NCBI GenBank assembly: GCA_007133875.1
Contig: SLLW01000136.1
Location: forward strand, 1 to 5,511
Source of the DNA: Balneolales bacterium
GTDB lineage: Bacteria > Bacteroidota > Rhodothermia > Balneolales > Natronogracilivirgulaceae
Reading direction: 5' to 3'
Length of the DNA stretch: 5,511 bases
The notes under the pieces are model-generated. The model did no database searches and was not told the origin of the DNA. It saw only the letters and a program-made list of their open reading frames with translations. The position numbers were made by a program, and so were the translations under genes. Below are positions 4,655 through 5,511 of this stretch, piece by piece. Positions within the stretch are counted from its first letter, which is position 1; each line of letters opens with the position of its first letter.

Positions 4655-5511
4655 TTAATCACGGGCCTGTCGTGCCGACCCGGGCCTGCTACGGTTGCCT
4701 GATTCATCCACGGCAATAACCCGGTACCACAATCCGGCTTCGCCCTCCGGATCCACCCACTCCTCATTGTCATCCGGAAGAACATCTGTCAGTGTATCGT
4801 AAACACCGTTTGCCAGTGTTGCCCGTTTAACCACATAACCTTCGAGATCCCTTGCCGGTGACGGCTCCCAGGTAATTCGTACGCCATCATCCGTTTCAAC
4901 GGCCTGAACGTTGCGAATGGATGGCGGTGGTGTGCGGTCTCTCATGACGACCTCTTCGGCATATGCCGGTTCACTCTCATTGCCCGCCGAATCCACTGCG
5001 GTTACATGATACCGGTATACCCGGCCCATCGTAACATCGTCGTCCTGCAAATATCTTCTTCCGCGGGAGCGCTCCGTGACGGTCGTATCCGCTTCTTCCG
5101 TGATTTTGTATACATGGTAGTTTGTTACAGTGGTTGATGATGACGCTCCCCAGTTAAGTTGTACCCGGTTTCCGTCATCGATACTCGCCCGCACCGATGC
5201 GGGTGGCTCGGGCGGTGTTAACAGCGGCATCTGTTTCACTACAAATATGGTATCACTTCGAAGGCCCTGGCGATTGGCTGCCGTCACCCCATATTCGTAA
5301 AACATTCCCTCTTCAAATCCTTCAGCCGCGACACCGTCATCCACAAGAGTCGTATCGGTCAGCCGGCCGTCATTAACTTGCGAAAATGCGCCCTTGTCTC
5401 CCCCGGTATAGGATCGGCGCAACACAACATACGTATTGAACAGCGTATCGTGATCAATTCCCTGCCAGCCAAGTTCAATGACCCGGTCCTCTTCGTTGAT
5501 CGTCGCCTGCA
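4655..5511 (-). CDS. Fibronectin type III repeat protein (C-terminal part)
   Basis: The gene enters from the right edge on the minus strand (first full codon at 5509-5507) and gives 284 visible residues before TAA; the start lies outside. Three fibronectin III domains are visible. Domain 1 (to about 95) has IELGWQG, FNTYVVLRRSY and YEYGVTAANRQGLRSD. Domain 2 (99-188) has PPEPPASVRA, VQLNWGASSS, NYHVYKI and YRYHVTAVDSAGNESEP. Domain 3 (193-284) has PPPSIRNVQAVE, VRITWEPSPARDLEGYVVKR and YRVIAVDESGNRSRPG. The conserved core Trp and Tyr (W120/Y167, W214/Y262) and the AVDxxGNxS ends are intact. The chain is acidic and stops right after domain 3, with no type IX sorting domain, LPxTG motif or C-terminal anchor. 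Such arrays occur in exported or surface proteins and carbohydrate-active enzymes; the catalytic or anchoring part, if any, must be upstream. A GTG at 5425 lies inside domain 1 and is not the start. Confidence 0.95.
   Translation of the reverse strand, partial: QATINEEDRVIELGWQGIDHDTLFNTYVVLRRSYTGGDKGAFSQVNDGRLTDTTLVDDGVAAEGFEEGMFYEYGVTAANRQGLRSDTIFVVKQMPLLTPPEPPASVRASIDDGNRVQLNWGASSSTTVTNYHVYKITEEADTTVTERSRGRRYLQDDDVTMGRVYRYHVTAVDSAGNESEPAYAEEVVMRDRTPPPSIRNVQAVETDDGVRITWEPSPARDLEGYVVKRATLANGVYDTLTDVLPDDNEEWVDPEGEAGLWYRVIAVDESGNRSRPGSARQARD

Overview
This window looks like bacterial chromosome from a Gram-negative envelope context, possibly a member of the Bacteroidota/Balneolota/Rhodothermota group. 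The hints are weak or absent Shine-Dalgarno sequences, an AttH-type envelope protein behind an FtsX-fold permease, a multi-fibronectin-III surface-type protein and YtxH-like small membrane proteins. The taxonomic guess is inference only, because there is no rRNA or other marker here.

Left part (1-2135): the C-terminal part of an FtsX/MacB-superfamily ABC permease is followed, after 170 bases, by a full-length AttH/CrtC-type lipocalin-like protein with an N-terminal membrane anchor. Such permeases and AttH proteins are known neighbours (attEFGH-type clusters). They probably act together at the inner membrane and periplasm on a hydrophobic or lipid-like substrate that is not known. The lipocalin gene converges with a VOC (glyoxalase/dioxygenase fold) gene on the minus strand, and a GC-rich hairpin sits between the two.

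Middle part (2541-3802): a 334-base AT-rich stretch without a gene is followed by three consecutive plus-strand genes. All three encode a YtxH-like N-terminus: one glycine-zipper membrane helix with GxxxGxxxG, a proline five residues after the last glycine, then a basic tail. Two are tiny (46 and 49 aa). The third (164 aa) adds a predicted helical segment and a Lys/Ser/Gly low-complexity tail with a perfect-frame Gly-Ser hexamer repeat. This tandem family is the most interesting content of the window.

Right part (3803-5511): a four-helix membrane protein of unknown function (133 aa) is followed by about 260 bases that hold protein-like minus-strand coding fragments broken by stops, a possible gene remnant. 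The window ends inside a minus-strand gene whose visible 284 residues are three fibronectin type III domains reaching the C-terminus. No mobile element, tRNA, rRNA or CRISPR array was seen.
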